This document shows positions 1-5,159 of a stretch of DNA of 6,816 nt, piece after piece. The stretch lies in NCBI GenBank assembly GCA_900551345.1, contig URVP01000081.1, positions 1 to 6,816 of the forward strand, in the 5' to 3' direction. Each line of letters opens with the position of its first letter. Position 1 is the first letter of the stretch. Under the pieces are notes generated by a model. The model saw only the letters and a program-made list of their open reading frames with translations, ran no database searches and had not been told where the DNA came from. The stretch comes from an uncultured Eubacteriales bacterium (lineage in GTDB: Bacteria > Bacillota > Clostridia > Monoglobales > UMGS1388). The position numbers were made by a program, and so were the translations under genes.

Positions 1-156
1 TTTATATACCGGGTCCGTGGTTGTACCCTTTACATCAGATACAATCGCAAGCGACTGACCGGTTACTGCATTTACAACGCTGGACTTACCGGCATTTCGC
101 ATACCAAAAAAGCCGATATGTACCCTATTTGCAGACGGTGCTTCGTTAAGGCTCAT
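1..156 (-). CDS. hydF: [FeFe]-hydrogenase H-cluster maturation GTPase HydF, N-terminal part
   Basis: HydF is the GTPase and scaffold on which the 2Fe subcluster of the [FeFe]-hydrogenase H-cluster is held before transfer to apo-HydA in the cytoplasm. Only the first 52 codons are in the window; the gene runs off the left edge, so the cluster-binding C-terminal domain cannot be seen. The fragment begins MSLNEAPSANRVHIGFFG and carries a Walker A P-loop, GMRNAGKSS (about residues 18–26), followed by the switch-I region SDVKGTTTDPVYK, which is the usual HydF wording of this Era/TrmE-like GTPase domain. The start is well supported: an AAAGGAGG ribosome binding site (164–171) sits 7 nt upstream of the ATG. 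It lies 23 bp downstream of hydG and is almost certainly cotranscribed with it. Confidence 0.95.
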   Translation of the reverse strand, partial: MSLNEAPSANRVHIGFFGMRNAGKSSVVNAVTGQSLAIVSDVKGTTTDPVYK

Positions 157-179
157 AATTAAACCTCCTTTGTCATTAC

Positions 180-1604
180 TTAAAATCTGAAATCTCGGCT
201 GCCGTGTTCAATCTTATCAAGATTGTCCTTAGCTATCTGCTTTACCTTTTCGTTAGGAATTTTTTCAAGTTCTTCTTTAATAAGCTTTTCACCGATTTTT
301 ACAGTTTCTTCAGTTGCATAGTCCATAAGAAATTCTTTAAGGGTCATAAGAGCATTGGGATGACAGCAGTTGAGAATCTGTCCGGATTTGCAAAGCTGCA
401 TAAATCTGTCTCCCGTTCTGCCCTCACGATAGCATGCGGTACAGAAAGAAGGAATATAACCTATTTCCATAAGCCAGCGTACTACCTCGTCAAGGGTTCT
501 CTGATCCGAAACATCAAACTGCTCAGTATCGTGAGGACGCTCATCCTCAGTATATCCGCCAACGCTTGTACGGGATGCGCCGGATATTTGAGAAACACCG
601 AGCCGTATAATTTCTGCACGAACCGCTTCGCTTTCACGGGTGGAAATTATCATACCTGTATAAGGTACAGCCACACGAATACAGGCTGCTATTTTACAGA
701 ATATCTCATCACTTATTGAGTTGTCAAACGCCGATGGATCAATATCATCAGCATGCTTAATCCTGGGTACCGAAATAGTGTGCGGACCTACTCCGTGCAC
801 AGCTTCAAGATGCTCTGCATGCATAAGCAATGCAGCAAATTCATACTTATAAAGTTCAAGTCCGAAAAGAACACCCAAACCTACATCGTCAATGCCGCCC
901 TCCATAGCCCTGTCCATAGCTTCAGTATGGTATGCATAATCATGCTTGGGACCGGTTGGATGAAGCTTTTCATAGCTTTCCTTATGATATGTTTCCTGGA
1001 ACAAAATATATGTACCGATTCCCGCCTCTTTAAGTTTGCGATAGTTTTCAACAGTAGTAGCGGCAATATTTACATTAACCCGTCGTATTGCACCGTTTTT
1101 GTGCTTAATGTTATAGATTGTCTTAATACTTTCAAGTACATATTCAATAGGATTGTTAACCGGGTCTTCACCGCACTCTATGGCAAGGCGTTTATGTCCC
1201 ATATCCTGAAGAGCTATAACTTCTTTTTCTATCTCTTCCTGAGTGAGCTTTTTACGGGGAATATGACCATTTTGATGGTGATACGGACAGTAAACACAGC
1301 CGTTTACGCAATAGTTGGACAGATAAAGAGGGGCAAACATAACAATTCTGTTACCGTACAGGTCCTTTTTTATCTGCTCGGCTAAGTCATATATTTCTTT
1401 TATCTTGTCCGGGTTTTCACAGGCAAGGAGCACACTTGCCTCTCTGTGAGAAAGGCCTTTTTTCAACTTCGCCTTTTCAATTATAGAATCTACCAATTCC
1501 ATATTATCTTTATTTTTTTCAGCATATTCAAGGGAAGCGAGTACTTCTTCATTATCTATAAACTCTTCTGCTTTCATTGACTTAGGATTATACATATTTA
1601 CCAT
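180..1604 (-). CDS. hydG: [FeFe]-hydrogenase maturation radical SAM tyrosine lyase HydG
   Basis: HydG is a radical SAM enzyme that cleaves tyrosine to p-cresol and dehydroglycine, then makes CO and cyanide from the latter to build an Fe(CO)2(CN) synthon for the H-cluster. The 474-residue protein has full family length. The radical SAM CX3CX2C motif is at C99, C103 and C106 (NYCVNGCVYC). The HydG-specific C-terminal CX2CX22C motif that binds the auxiliary cluster is present at C388, C391 and C414. The second motif separates HydG from the related ThiH and HydE. The block GVGPHTISVPR (271–281) is also typical. The start is ambiguous: a GAAGGG site at 1607–1612 is only 2 nt from the first ATG but 11 nt from Met4 (1595), so Met4 may be the true start. 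It is second in a three-gene operon, 12 bp after the TM1266-like gene and 23 bp before hydF. hydE is not seen here. Confidence 0.97.
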   Translation of the reverse strand: MVNMYNPKSMKAEEFIDNEEVLASLEYAEKNKDNMELVDSIIEKAKLKKGLSHREASVLLACENPDKIKEIYDLAEQIKKDLYGNRIVMFAPLYLSNYCVNGCVYCPYHHQNGHIPRKKLTQEEIEKEVIALQDMGHKRLAIECGEDPVNNPIEYVLESIKTIYNIKHKNGAIRRVNVNIAATTVENYRKLKEAGIGTYILFQETYHKESYEKLHPTGPKHDYAYHTEAMDRAMEGGIDDVGLGVLFGLELYKYEFAALLMHAEHLEAVHGVGPHTISVPRIKHADDIDPSAFDNSISDEIFCKIAACIRVAVPYTGMIISTRESEAVRAEIIRLGVSQISGASRTSVGGYTEDERPHDTEQFDVSDQRTLDEVVRWLMEIGYIPSFCTACYREGRTGDRFMQLCKSGQILNCCHPNALMTLKEFLMDYATEETVKIGEKLIKEELEKIPNEKVKQIAKDNLDKIEHGSRDFRF

Positions 1605-1616
1605 TTCCCTTCTTTA

Positions 1617-1862
1617 TCATATTTTTGAGTATGTTGCTTTGGCGGTTATGCCTTGTATGCTTCCTATCTTACCCGACATTGCATTGATGGTATCCTGGGG
1701 AGCGTCAACGGCAATGCTTATAATATTAATATTCTTTTTATGATACGGAAGTCCCATTCTGCCTATAATATAAGGCGCAAACTCGTGAAGCTGTTCATTC
1801 AGCTTTGATACTGATTTCATATCCTCAACAATAATACCGATAATTGCAACTCTTGTTTCCAT
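1617..1862 (-). CDS. TM1266-family iron-only hydrogenase system putative regulator
   Basis: This is a small protein of 81 residues, METRVAIIGIIVED..., of the family annotated as iron-only hydrogenase system regulator (TM1266 type). The family has a ferredoxin-like, ACT/NikR-C-like beta-alpha-beta fold and is found beside hydE, hydF and hydG genes; its molecular role is not established. Visible support is the strand pattern RVAIIGIIV (4–12), the helix around 14–28, the family-like IIGRMGLPY (32–40), then IISIAVDA (47–54) and a short ending GITAKATYSKI. The frame stays open upstream to a Met at 1913, but that extension would translate a terminator hairpin and lacks a ribosome binding site. The start at 1862 has AAGGAGG (1870–1876) at a 7-nt spacing and is clearly preferred. 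It is the first gene of the operon with hydG and hydF. Confidence 0.88.
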   Translation of the reverse strand: METRVAIIGIIVEDMKSVSKLNEQLHEFAPYIIGRMGLPYHKKNINIISIAVDAPQDTINAMSGKIGSIQGITAKATYSKI

Positions 1863-2013
1863 TGTTTTTCCTCCTTTTTGCAAATAAAAAAATGCACCTG
1901 TAAAAGGGTGCATTTTTATAAAACAAAAGCTTTCCTTTTACATCAGAAATAAATCTTAGTATCAGTTAATTATCCGCTTTGCTTTGCCGGAAGATACAAT
2001 CTCACGACTCAGC
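1863..2013 (-). promoter_or_regulatory. Structured 5' leader of the hyd operon, candidate cis-regulatory RNA
   Basis: The stretch between the predicted transcription start (about 2013) and the first start codon is about 150 nt, long for a simple leader. It holds a potential hairpin at 1971–1996 (CCG/CGG and TAT/ATA arms around a GCAAAGCAAAG loop). It also has a segment at 1934–1942 (TGTAAAAGG on the minus strand) that is exactly complementary over 9 nt to CCTTTTACA at 1899–1907, the loop of the terminator plus one stem base. A small AAAAG/CTTTT hairpin (1925–1929 and 1935–1939) would compete for that segment. I do not recognise a T-box, SAM, preQ1 or other named riboswitch core. The ligand or protein that might act here is unknown. 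Confidence 0.5.
1888..1917 (-). terminator. Rho-independent terminator hairpin in the hyd leader (likely attenuator)
   Basis: An 11-bp perfect inverted repeat, AAAAATGCACC/GGTGCATTTTT (1888–1898 and 1907–1917), surrounds an 8-nt loop. In the minus direction it is followed by a run of seven T, so it is a good intrinsic terminator; the symmetric A/T tracts make it potentially bidirectional. It lies after the putative hyd promoter and ends about 12 nt before the ribosome binding site of the first hyd gene. It would therefore stop hyd transcription unless disrupted. It would also end readthrough from sigG. The hairpin is seen directly; the attenuator role is inferred. Confidence 0.8.
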
Positions 2014-2019
2014 ACTGTT

Positions 2020-2048
2020 ATTATAACACACTTTTTTCATATTAACAA
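2020..2048 (-). promoter_or_regulatory. Sigma-A-type promoter of the hyd operon
   Basis: On the minus strand TTGTTA (2043–2048) is followed after exactly 17 bp by a consensus TATAAT (2020–2025). The bases TGT before the -10 make it an extended -10 (TGnTATAAT). Transcription would start near 2013. The -35 lies only a few bases past the sigG stop codon, so the hyd operon has its own vegetative-type promoter and does not depend on sporulation transcription. Confidence 0.75.
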
Positions 2049-2055
2049 CATTTTT

Positions 2056-2826
2056 CTAAATATTTTTCCTCATGTGGGCAAGGGCAGTTTTTTCAAGCCT
2101 TGAAACCTGTGCCTGGGATATTCCTATCTCCTCAGACACCTCCATCTGAGTCTTTCCCTGAAAAAACCTAAGATTAATAATGTACTGCTCGCGTTCTGTT
2201 AATTTATCCATTGCCGCTTTAAGTGCTATTTCGTCGATCCATGCTTCATCAATACTCTTTTCATCCTTTAGCTGATCCATTACATAAATTGCATCTCCGC
2301 CGTCATGATAAACCGGTTCGTACAGAGAAATGGGATCTTGTATGGCTTCCAACGCCATAACGATTGATTCTTTAGAAACCTCCAGTTCTTTAGCTATCTC
2401 GTTTATGCTGGGCTCTCGAGAATTTTTTCCTGCAAAACGCTCTTTAAAAGCAAGTGCTTTATATGCCGTATCCCTAAGGGAACGACTTACGCGTATAGCG
2501 TTGTTATCCCTTAAATACCTGCGAATTTCACCAATTATCATGGGTACGGCATATGTTGAAAATTTAACCTGATGGGATGTGTCAAAGTTGTCTATCGCCT
2601 TTATAAGTCCTATACACCCTATCTGGAACAGGTCGTCAACCGGCTCCCCTCTGTTGTTGAAACGCTGAATTACACTTAAAACAAGGCGAAGATTGCCTTT
2701 TATAAAAGCCTCTCTCGCCTGTGTATCTCCTTGTTGAATTTTTTCAAAAAGCTCCTCCTTTTCCTCATTGGAAAGAAGCGGAAGTTTAGATGTGTTTACG
2801 CCGCATATTTCAACCTTGTTTATCAT
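2056..2826 (-). CDS. sigG: RNA polymerase sporulation sigma factor SigG (late forespore)
   Basis: Sigma-G directs late gene expression in the forespore after engulfment. The 256-residue protein opens with the sigma-G hallmark NKVEICGVNTSKLP (3–16). Region 2 follows with NLRLVLSVIQRFNNRGE (45–61), DDLFQIGCIGLIKAIDNFD (64–82) and KFSTYAVPMIIGEIRRYLRD (88–107), and then IRVSRSLRD (111–119). The region 4.2 helix-turn-helix is around 223–246 (QGKTQMEVSEEIGISQAQVS). Length and sequence are near-identical in pattern to the B. subtilis protein, and sigma-F is excluded by the N-terminal block. A GGAGG (2837–2841) lies 10 nt before the ATG. The gene is third in spoIIGA–sigE–sigG, 159 bp after sigE, with its own sigma-F-type promoter. 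K43 stands where, from memory, B. subtilis sigma-G has Asn45. Confidence 0.97.
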   Translation of the reverse strand: MINKVEICGVNTSKLPLLSNEEKEELFEKIQQGDTQAREAFIKGNLRLVLSVIQRFNNRGEPVDDLFQIGCIGLIKAIDNFDTSHQVKFSTYAVPMIIGEIRRYLRDNNAIRVSRSLRDTAYKALAFKERFAGKNSREPSINEIAKELEVSKESIVMALEAIQDPISLYEPVYHDGGDAIYVMDQLKDEKSIDEAWIDEIALKAAMDKLTEREQYIINLRFFQGKTQMEVSEEIGISQAQVSRLEKTALAHMRKNI

Positions 2827-2943
2827 TATACAGTAACCTCCGGTCTTAATGAAGGACTGCTTTAAAACATAATTGACAGACCTAAAAACTACTCTGTGCG
2901 GTTTGTGATCTGTTTCAATGTTCTTGGCAGTCTCTTATGTAAT

Positions 2944-2973
2944 AATTATTTCCACGGAGGGTAATATGTATAC
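2944..2973 (-). promoter_or_regulatory. Sigma-F (forespore)-type promoter of sigG
   Basis: On the minus strand GTATA (2969–2973) is followed after 15 bp by GGAAATAATT (2944–2953). The -35 fits GYWTA, and the -10 fits GGNRANANTD at every defined position, the consensus I recall for sigma-F; sigma-G promoters are similar, so autoregulation is also possible. It lies just after the sigE stop, so sigG has its own forespore start while also being reachable by readthrough from sigE, as described in B. subtilis. The predicted leader is about 110 nt with no open reading frame of note. Confidence 0.65.
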
Positions 2974-2985
2974 TGATAACAAGTG

Positions 2986-3705
2986 CTAAATCATTCGACT
3001 GATTTCTTTTTTAAGTTTGCTGATAATTCTCTTTTCAAGGCGTGAAATGTAGGATTGTGAAATACCCAATGCATCTGCTACTTCTTTTTGTGTTTTCTCA
3101 TCAGTATCCGAAAGACCGAAACGCATCTGCATTATCTTTTTTTCACGGGGAGACAGTTTGCGTATGGCAATGGACAAAAGCTGACGGTCGGTGTTTTCTT
3201 CCATACGCCTGGATGTCACATCATCATCGGTGCCCAACACATCCGAAAAAAGCAGTTCGTTTCCGTCCCAATCAACATTAAGGGGCTCATCAATTGATAC
3301 CTCTGTTTTAGTGTTATGATTTTTTCTTAGATACATGAGAATTTCATTTTCTATACATCTTGATGCATATGTGGCAAGTTTAATGTTTTTTTCAGGATTA
3401 AATGTATTTATTGCCTTTATCAGACCGATAGTACCGATTGATACCAGATCTTCAAGTCCGATTTTTGTATTTTCAAACTTTTTTGCAATATAAACCACAA
3501 GGCGCAGATTGTGTTCAATAAGAACTTTGCGTGCATTTTCATCCGTTTGAATTACACGAAGGCATTTTTCCTCTTCATCACGAGGCAGCGGTGGCGGCAA
3601 AGCTTCCGCTCCGCCTATATAATGAACATCATCGCTGAAAAGGCTGCGTATCCACCCCCGAATTCTCTCTATTCCTTTTCTTATGTTAAACACAAAAATT
3701 TTCAT
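2986..3705 (-). CDS. sigE: RNA polymerase sporulation sigma factor SigE precursor (pro-sigma-E)
   Basis: Sigma-E is the first mother-cell-specific sigma factor, made as an inactive membrane-associated precursor and cleaved by SpoIIGA. With the start chosen here the protein is 239 residues, the same length as the B. subtilis protein. The basic, amphipathic pro-sequence is MKIFVFNIRKGIERIRGWIR and onward to about residue 28, followed by the mature-end signature YIGGAEALPPPL (29–40). Region 2 contains NLRLVVYIAKKFENT (66–80), DLVSIGTIGLIKAINTFNP (86–104) and KLATYASRCIENEILMYLR (109–127). The block DEPLNVDWDGNELLFSDVLGTD (139–160) is typical. The region 4 helix-turn-helix is at about 205–226. 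An in-frame ATG 8 codons upstream (3729) has no ribosome binding site, whereas AGGAAGG (3716–3722) lies 10 nt before 3705. It follows spoIIGA by 43 bp in one operon. Confidence 0.97.
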   Translation of the reverse strand: MKIFVFNIRKGIERIRGWIRSLFSDDVHYIGGAEALPPPLPRDEEEKCLRVIQTDENARKVLIEHNLRLVVYIAKKFENTKIGLEDLVSIGTIGLIKAINTFNPEKNIKLATYASRCIENEILMYLRKNHNTKTEVSIDEPLNVDWDGNELLFSDVLGTDDDVTSRRMEENTDRQLLSIAIRKLSPREKKIMQMRFGLSDTDEKTQKEVADALGISQSYISRLEKRIISKLKKEISRMI

Positions 3706-3748
3706 TAAGAAAATTCCTTCCTTTCCCATTTTATATTGTGTTAATAAT

Positions 3749-4552
3749 TTATGCTATAAGGGATGGGTTCACAAGCCCTTTATAGTTTCCGTCGGTTGAA
3801 AGATTTCCTTCATAAATACCGATTACGACTTTTTGAACTTTTTTTCTTTTTCCTTTATGTACAAGATATGCACTGTCGGGTGCAAAGCCATAAATAATTC
3901 CTTTATCGCATCCCACCGACCTAAAAGGTATTAAAACGGGTTTTACTTCCTGACTCTGTGGGAAGTTAACCGGCAGCAGACCCTCCAGCTCATTTTTTTC
4001 CGCAACTATAACAGGCTTGCCCGAAAACGGAGTACAAAGACTGTTTCCCGTATCTACTATACAATCAATCTCTTTTTCCAAGCTGTTAAGACTGATGACA
4101 AGCTTTACCTTCTGCTTAGCAATCACACTTCGACGATGTCTGGCCACAAGGGTAAGAATGATATACGAAATTACGGAATAAAAAGTAAATATTCCAAAAG
4201 TAAGCAGTTTGTCACTCATCCCAAGCATTGATGCGGAAGCATATATACCTCCGCAAAACGCAAAATTAACAAAGTAAAACATAACCATTGCCCGCAGAAA
4301 ACCTTTAAATCTCATTTTTCCAAAAGTTATCCGCACAAGCAATGCCGAAAATAGCAGTTTACAAGGCAAAGATGAAAAAAAGCCGTAATCCACACAAAGC
4401 ATAAGAACAGTATAAAATGCACCGATCACCGCTCCACACCCAATAATAATCTTTGATGTGCCGCTTTTTAGCATTTTACCTGTCATATACAAAAGGAGAT
4501 AGTCAATTATTAAATTTAAAACAAATATCACATCAACATAAACCACAGCCAT
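3749..4552 (-). CDS. spoIIGA: Sporulation sigma-E processing peptidase SpoIIGA
   Basis: SpoIIGA is the integral membrane aspartic protease that removes the pro-sequence of sigma-E in the mother cell in response to a forespore signal (SpoIIR). The 267-residue protein has an N-terminal half with five hydrophobic segments (about 4–22, 33–55, 58–75, 86–108 and 116–138). A cytoplasmic C-terminal domain carries DTGN (167–170), in which D167 is the expected catalytic aspartate, followed by the family ending YKGLVNPSLIA. The opening VYVDVIFVLNLIIDYLLLY is diagnostic of the family. It is about 40 residues shorter than the B. subtilis protein (309, from memory), but all expected parts are present. The ATG at 4552 has only a weak GGTGA site at 6-nt spacing, and the predicted mRNA leader is very short. 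It is first in the operon with its substrate gene sigE. Confidence 0.95.
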   Translation of the reverse strand: MAVVYVDVIFVLNLIIDYLLLYMTGKMLKSGTSKIIIGCGAVIGAFYTVLMLCVDYGFFSSLPCKLLFSALLVRITFGKMRFKGFLRAMVMFYFVNFAFCGGIYASASMLGMSDKLLTFGIFTFYSVISYIILTLVARHRRSVIAKQKVKLVISLNSLEKEIDCIVDTGNSLCTPFSGKPVIVAEKNELEGLLPVNFPQSQEVKPVLIPFRSVGCDKGIIYGFAPDSAYLVHKGKRKKVQKVVIGIYEGNLSTDGNYKGLVNPSLIA

Positions 4553-4569
4553 ATGTAATCACCAAAAGC

Positions 4570-4603
4570 ATTGTACCACGCAGCCGCCGTTTAATCTGTC
4601 GAA
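4570..4603 (-). promoter_or_regulatory. Spo0A-activated sigma-A promoter of spoIIGA–sigE with 0A box
   Basis: A perfect 0A box, TGTCGAA on the plus strand (4597–4603; consensus TGNCGAA), reads TTCGACA on the coding strand. Its TTCGAC overlaps the -35 position and is separated by exactly 22 bp from a TACAAT -10 (4570–4575). This matches the known peculiarity of the B. subtilis spoIIG promoter, in which sigma-A hexamers are 22 bp apart and Spo0A~P bound across the -35 compensates. Transcription would start near 4563, about 10 nt before the start codon. No second perfect 0A box was found further upstream. Confidence 0.75.
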
Positions 4604-4775
4604 ACAAAGAATATAATTTATCTTTCATTCATTGCAACTGTTGATGTGTATCATTTTACTGATATATCAGGTATAGAAACAATAACGGCTATTAAAGTAA
4701 ATACTGATTACGGAAGTTTCATAAGATTCTGAAACCGTATTTTGCATATTTTCTCTCATCAAAGGCTAAAAAAAT

Positions 4776-4806
4776 TACAAGCAGCCCATTAAACGAACTG
4801 CTTGTA
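4776..4806 (-). terminator. Rho-independent terminator, minus strand
   Basis: A 9-bp perfect stem TACAAGCAG/CTGCTTGTA (4776–4784 and 4798–4806) with a 13-nt loop is followed in the minus direction by AATTTTTTTA. It would end minus-strand transcripts arriving from the right, either the DUF262–HEPN operon or whatever gene stood here before integration. It also insulates the spoIIGA promoter from upstream transcription. Confidence 0.75.
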
Positions 4807-4932
4807 TTAAAATTCCGTTTTAACTCTTTACACCAACTATTGTCAAAGAGCCTATTTTATCTTAAAACCATTTCTAAATTACTCACCACTCCAAAACCAC
4901 ACGCAGTACAGAATAATTCCGAAGTTTCAAGA

Positions 4933-4953
4933 TGTTATCAAATTGTTATCAAA
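4933..4953 (+). repeat. Tandem direct repeat TGTTATCAAA x2, 11-bp period (candidate integrase arm site)
   Basis: TGTTATCAAA occurs at 4933–4942 and again at 4944–4953. The spacing is 11 bp, about one helical turn. Such closely spaced direct repeats 50–100 bp from an attachment core are typical of arm-type sites bound by tyrosine recombinases. The repeat is seen directly; the role is inferred from its position about 60 bp from the guaA-like core. Confidence 0.45.
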
Positions 4954-5010
4954 ACGAGAGGTCAAGCCCTGCAAACCCGCATGAATACTTGGTTTTCAGT
5001 TTAAGATTCC

Positions 5011-5025
5011 TCATTCCCACTCGAC
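5011..5025 (-). other. guaA-3'-end-like attachment core (putative att site)
   Basis: Read on the minus strand, 5025 to 5011 encodes Val-Glu-Trp-Glu followed by TGA, the ending of many Firmicute GMP synthases (GuaA, ...T-I/V-E-W-E). The codon upstream in frame is TAA and nothing else of guaA is present, so this is not a gene remnant of useful length. It is best explained as the duplicated core left by an element that inserts in the 3' end of guaA, a well-known integration site of conjugative and mobilizable elements. On that reading the intact guaA lies beyond the right edge and the element lies to the right of this site. Confidence 0.45.
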
Positions 5026-5037
5026 TTAGGGGAAGTT

Positions 5038-5060
5038 AATCAAGATGTTTTTTCTTGATT
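5038..5060. repeat. Inverted repeat beside the putative att core
   Basis: AATCAAGA (5038–5045) and TCTTGATT (5053–5060) form a perfect 8-bp inverted repeat with a 7-nt T-rich spacer. In neither direction is it followed by a convincing T-run, so it is a poor terminator. Its place 13 bp from the putative att core suggests a recombination- or excision-related site, but this is speculative. Confidence 0.35.
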
Positions 5061-5124
5061 TTCCGTGATTATATTTCTTAAATTTCACAGTTTTTCGTGC
5101 CGTGATTTGTTTTGCAAAAGTTTT

Positions 5125-5143
5125 TGTACTCAAAATGTACTCA
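5125..5143 (+). repeat. Tandem direct repeat TGTACTCA x2, 11-bp period (candidate integrase arm site)
   Basis: TGTACTCA occurs at 5125–5132 and 5136–5143, separated by AAA, giving an 11-bp period. It lies about 100 bp from the guaA-like core, on the opposite side from the TGTTATCAAA pair, and just after the HEPN gene stop. It has the layout of a tyrosine-recombinase arm site, but its sequence differs from the other pair, which would suggest a second recombinase. Confidence 0.4.
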
Positions 5144-5159
5144 TGACCAATACCAAACA

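Larger units (their letters stand above)
4604..5159. other. Gene-free junction between sporulation cluster and accessory genes
   Basis: No credible coding region is seen on either strand in these 556 bases. The open frames present are short, lack ribosome binding sites and resemble nothing known to me. From left to right the stretch holds: a 12-bp perfect palindrome CTGATATATCAG (4659–4670) of unknown role; a minus-strand terminator hairpin (4776–4806); a tandem TGTTATCAAA pair (4933–4953); a guaA-3'-end-like core (5011–5025); an 8-bp inverted repeat AATCAAGA/TCTTGATT (5038–5060); two copies of CCGTGATT (5063–5070 and 5100–5107); and a tandem TGTACTCA pair (5125–5143). This mix looks like the edge of an integrated element. 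Confidence 0.6.

Noticed and set aside
204..1385. Long plus-strand open frames opposite hydG
   Set aside because: They are antisense shadows of a clearly conserved gene, without ribosome binding sites or recognisable protein features. Similar plus-strand frames opposite sigG, sigE, spoIIGA, the HEPN and the DUF262 genes were dropped for the same reason.
1863..1913. N-terminal extension of the TM1266-like protein starting at 1913
   Set aside because: The extra 17 codons translate the terminator hairpin and ribosome binding site; the internal ATG at 1862 has an ideal AAGGAGG at 7 nt.
1928..1950. Similarity of the leader segment near CCTTTTACATCAGA to a stretch inside hydF around 28–40
   Set aside because: The hydF copy encodes the conserved switch-I region, so the resemblance is probably coincidental.
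1863..2013. T-box or other known riboswitch in the hyd leader
   Set aside because: No T-box sequence, SAM, preQ1 or similar core was recognised; only the terminator and a complementary segment can be supported.
2855..2932. GACTGC/GCAGTC long-range inverted repeat in the sigG leader
   Set aside because: It is only 6 bp with a loop of about 66 nt and conflicts with another weak pairing (ACATAA/TTATGT); there is no support for a functional structure.
3706..3729. Eight-codon longer start for sigE
   Set aside because: No ribosome binding site precedes 3729; the start at 3705 has AGGAAGG and gives the same length as the B. subtilis pro-sigma-E.
4883..4894. Possible second, decayed copy of the guaA-like core (Leu-Glu-Trp-stop on the minus strand)
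   Set aside because: Only about 9 bases resemble the core at 5011–5025 and one codon is missing, so the similarity is near chance level.
4811..4983. Open plus-strand frame ending at about 4983
   Set aside because: It has no start codon or ribosome binding site, is short, and runs through the repeat pair; it looks like chance openness in noncoding DNA.
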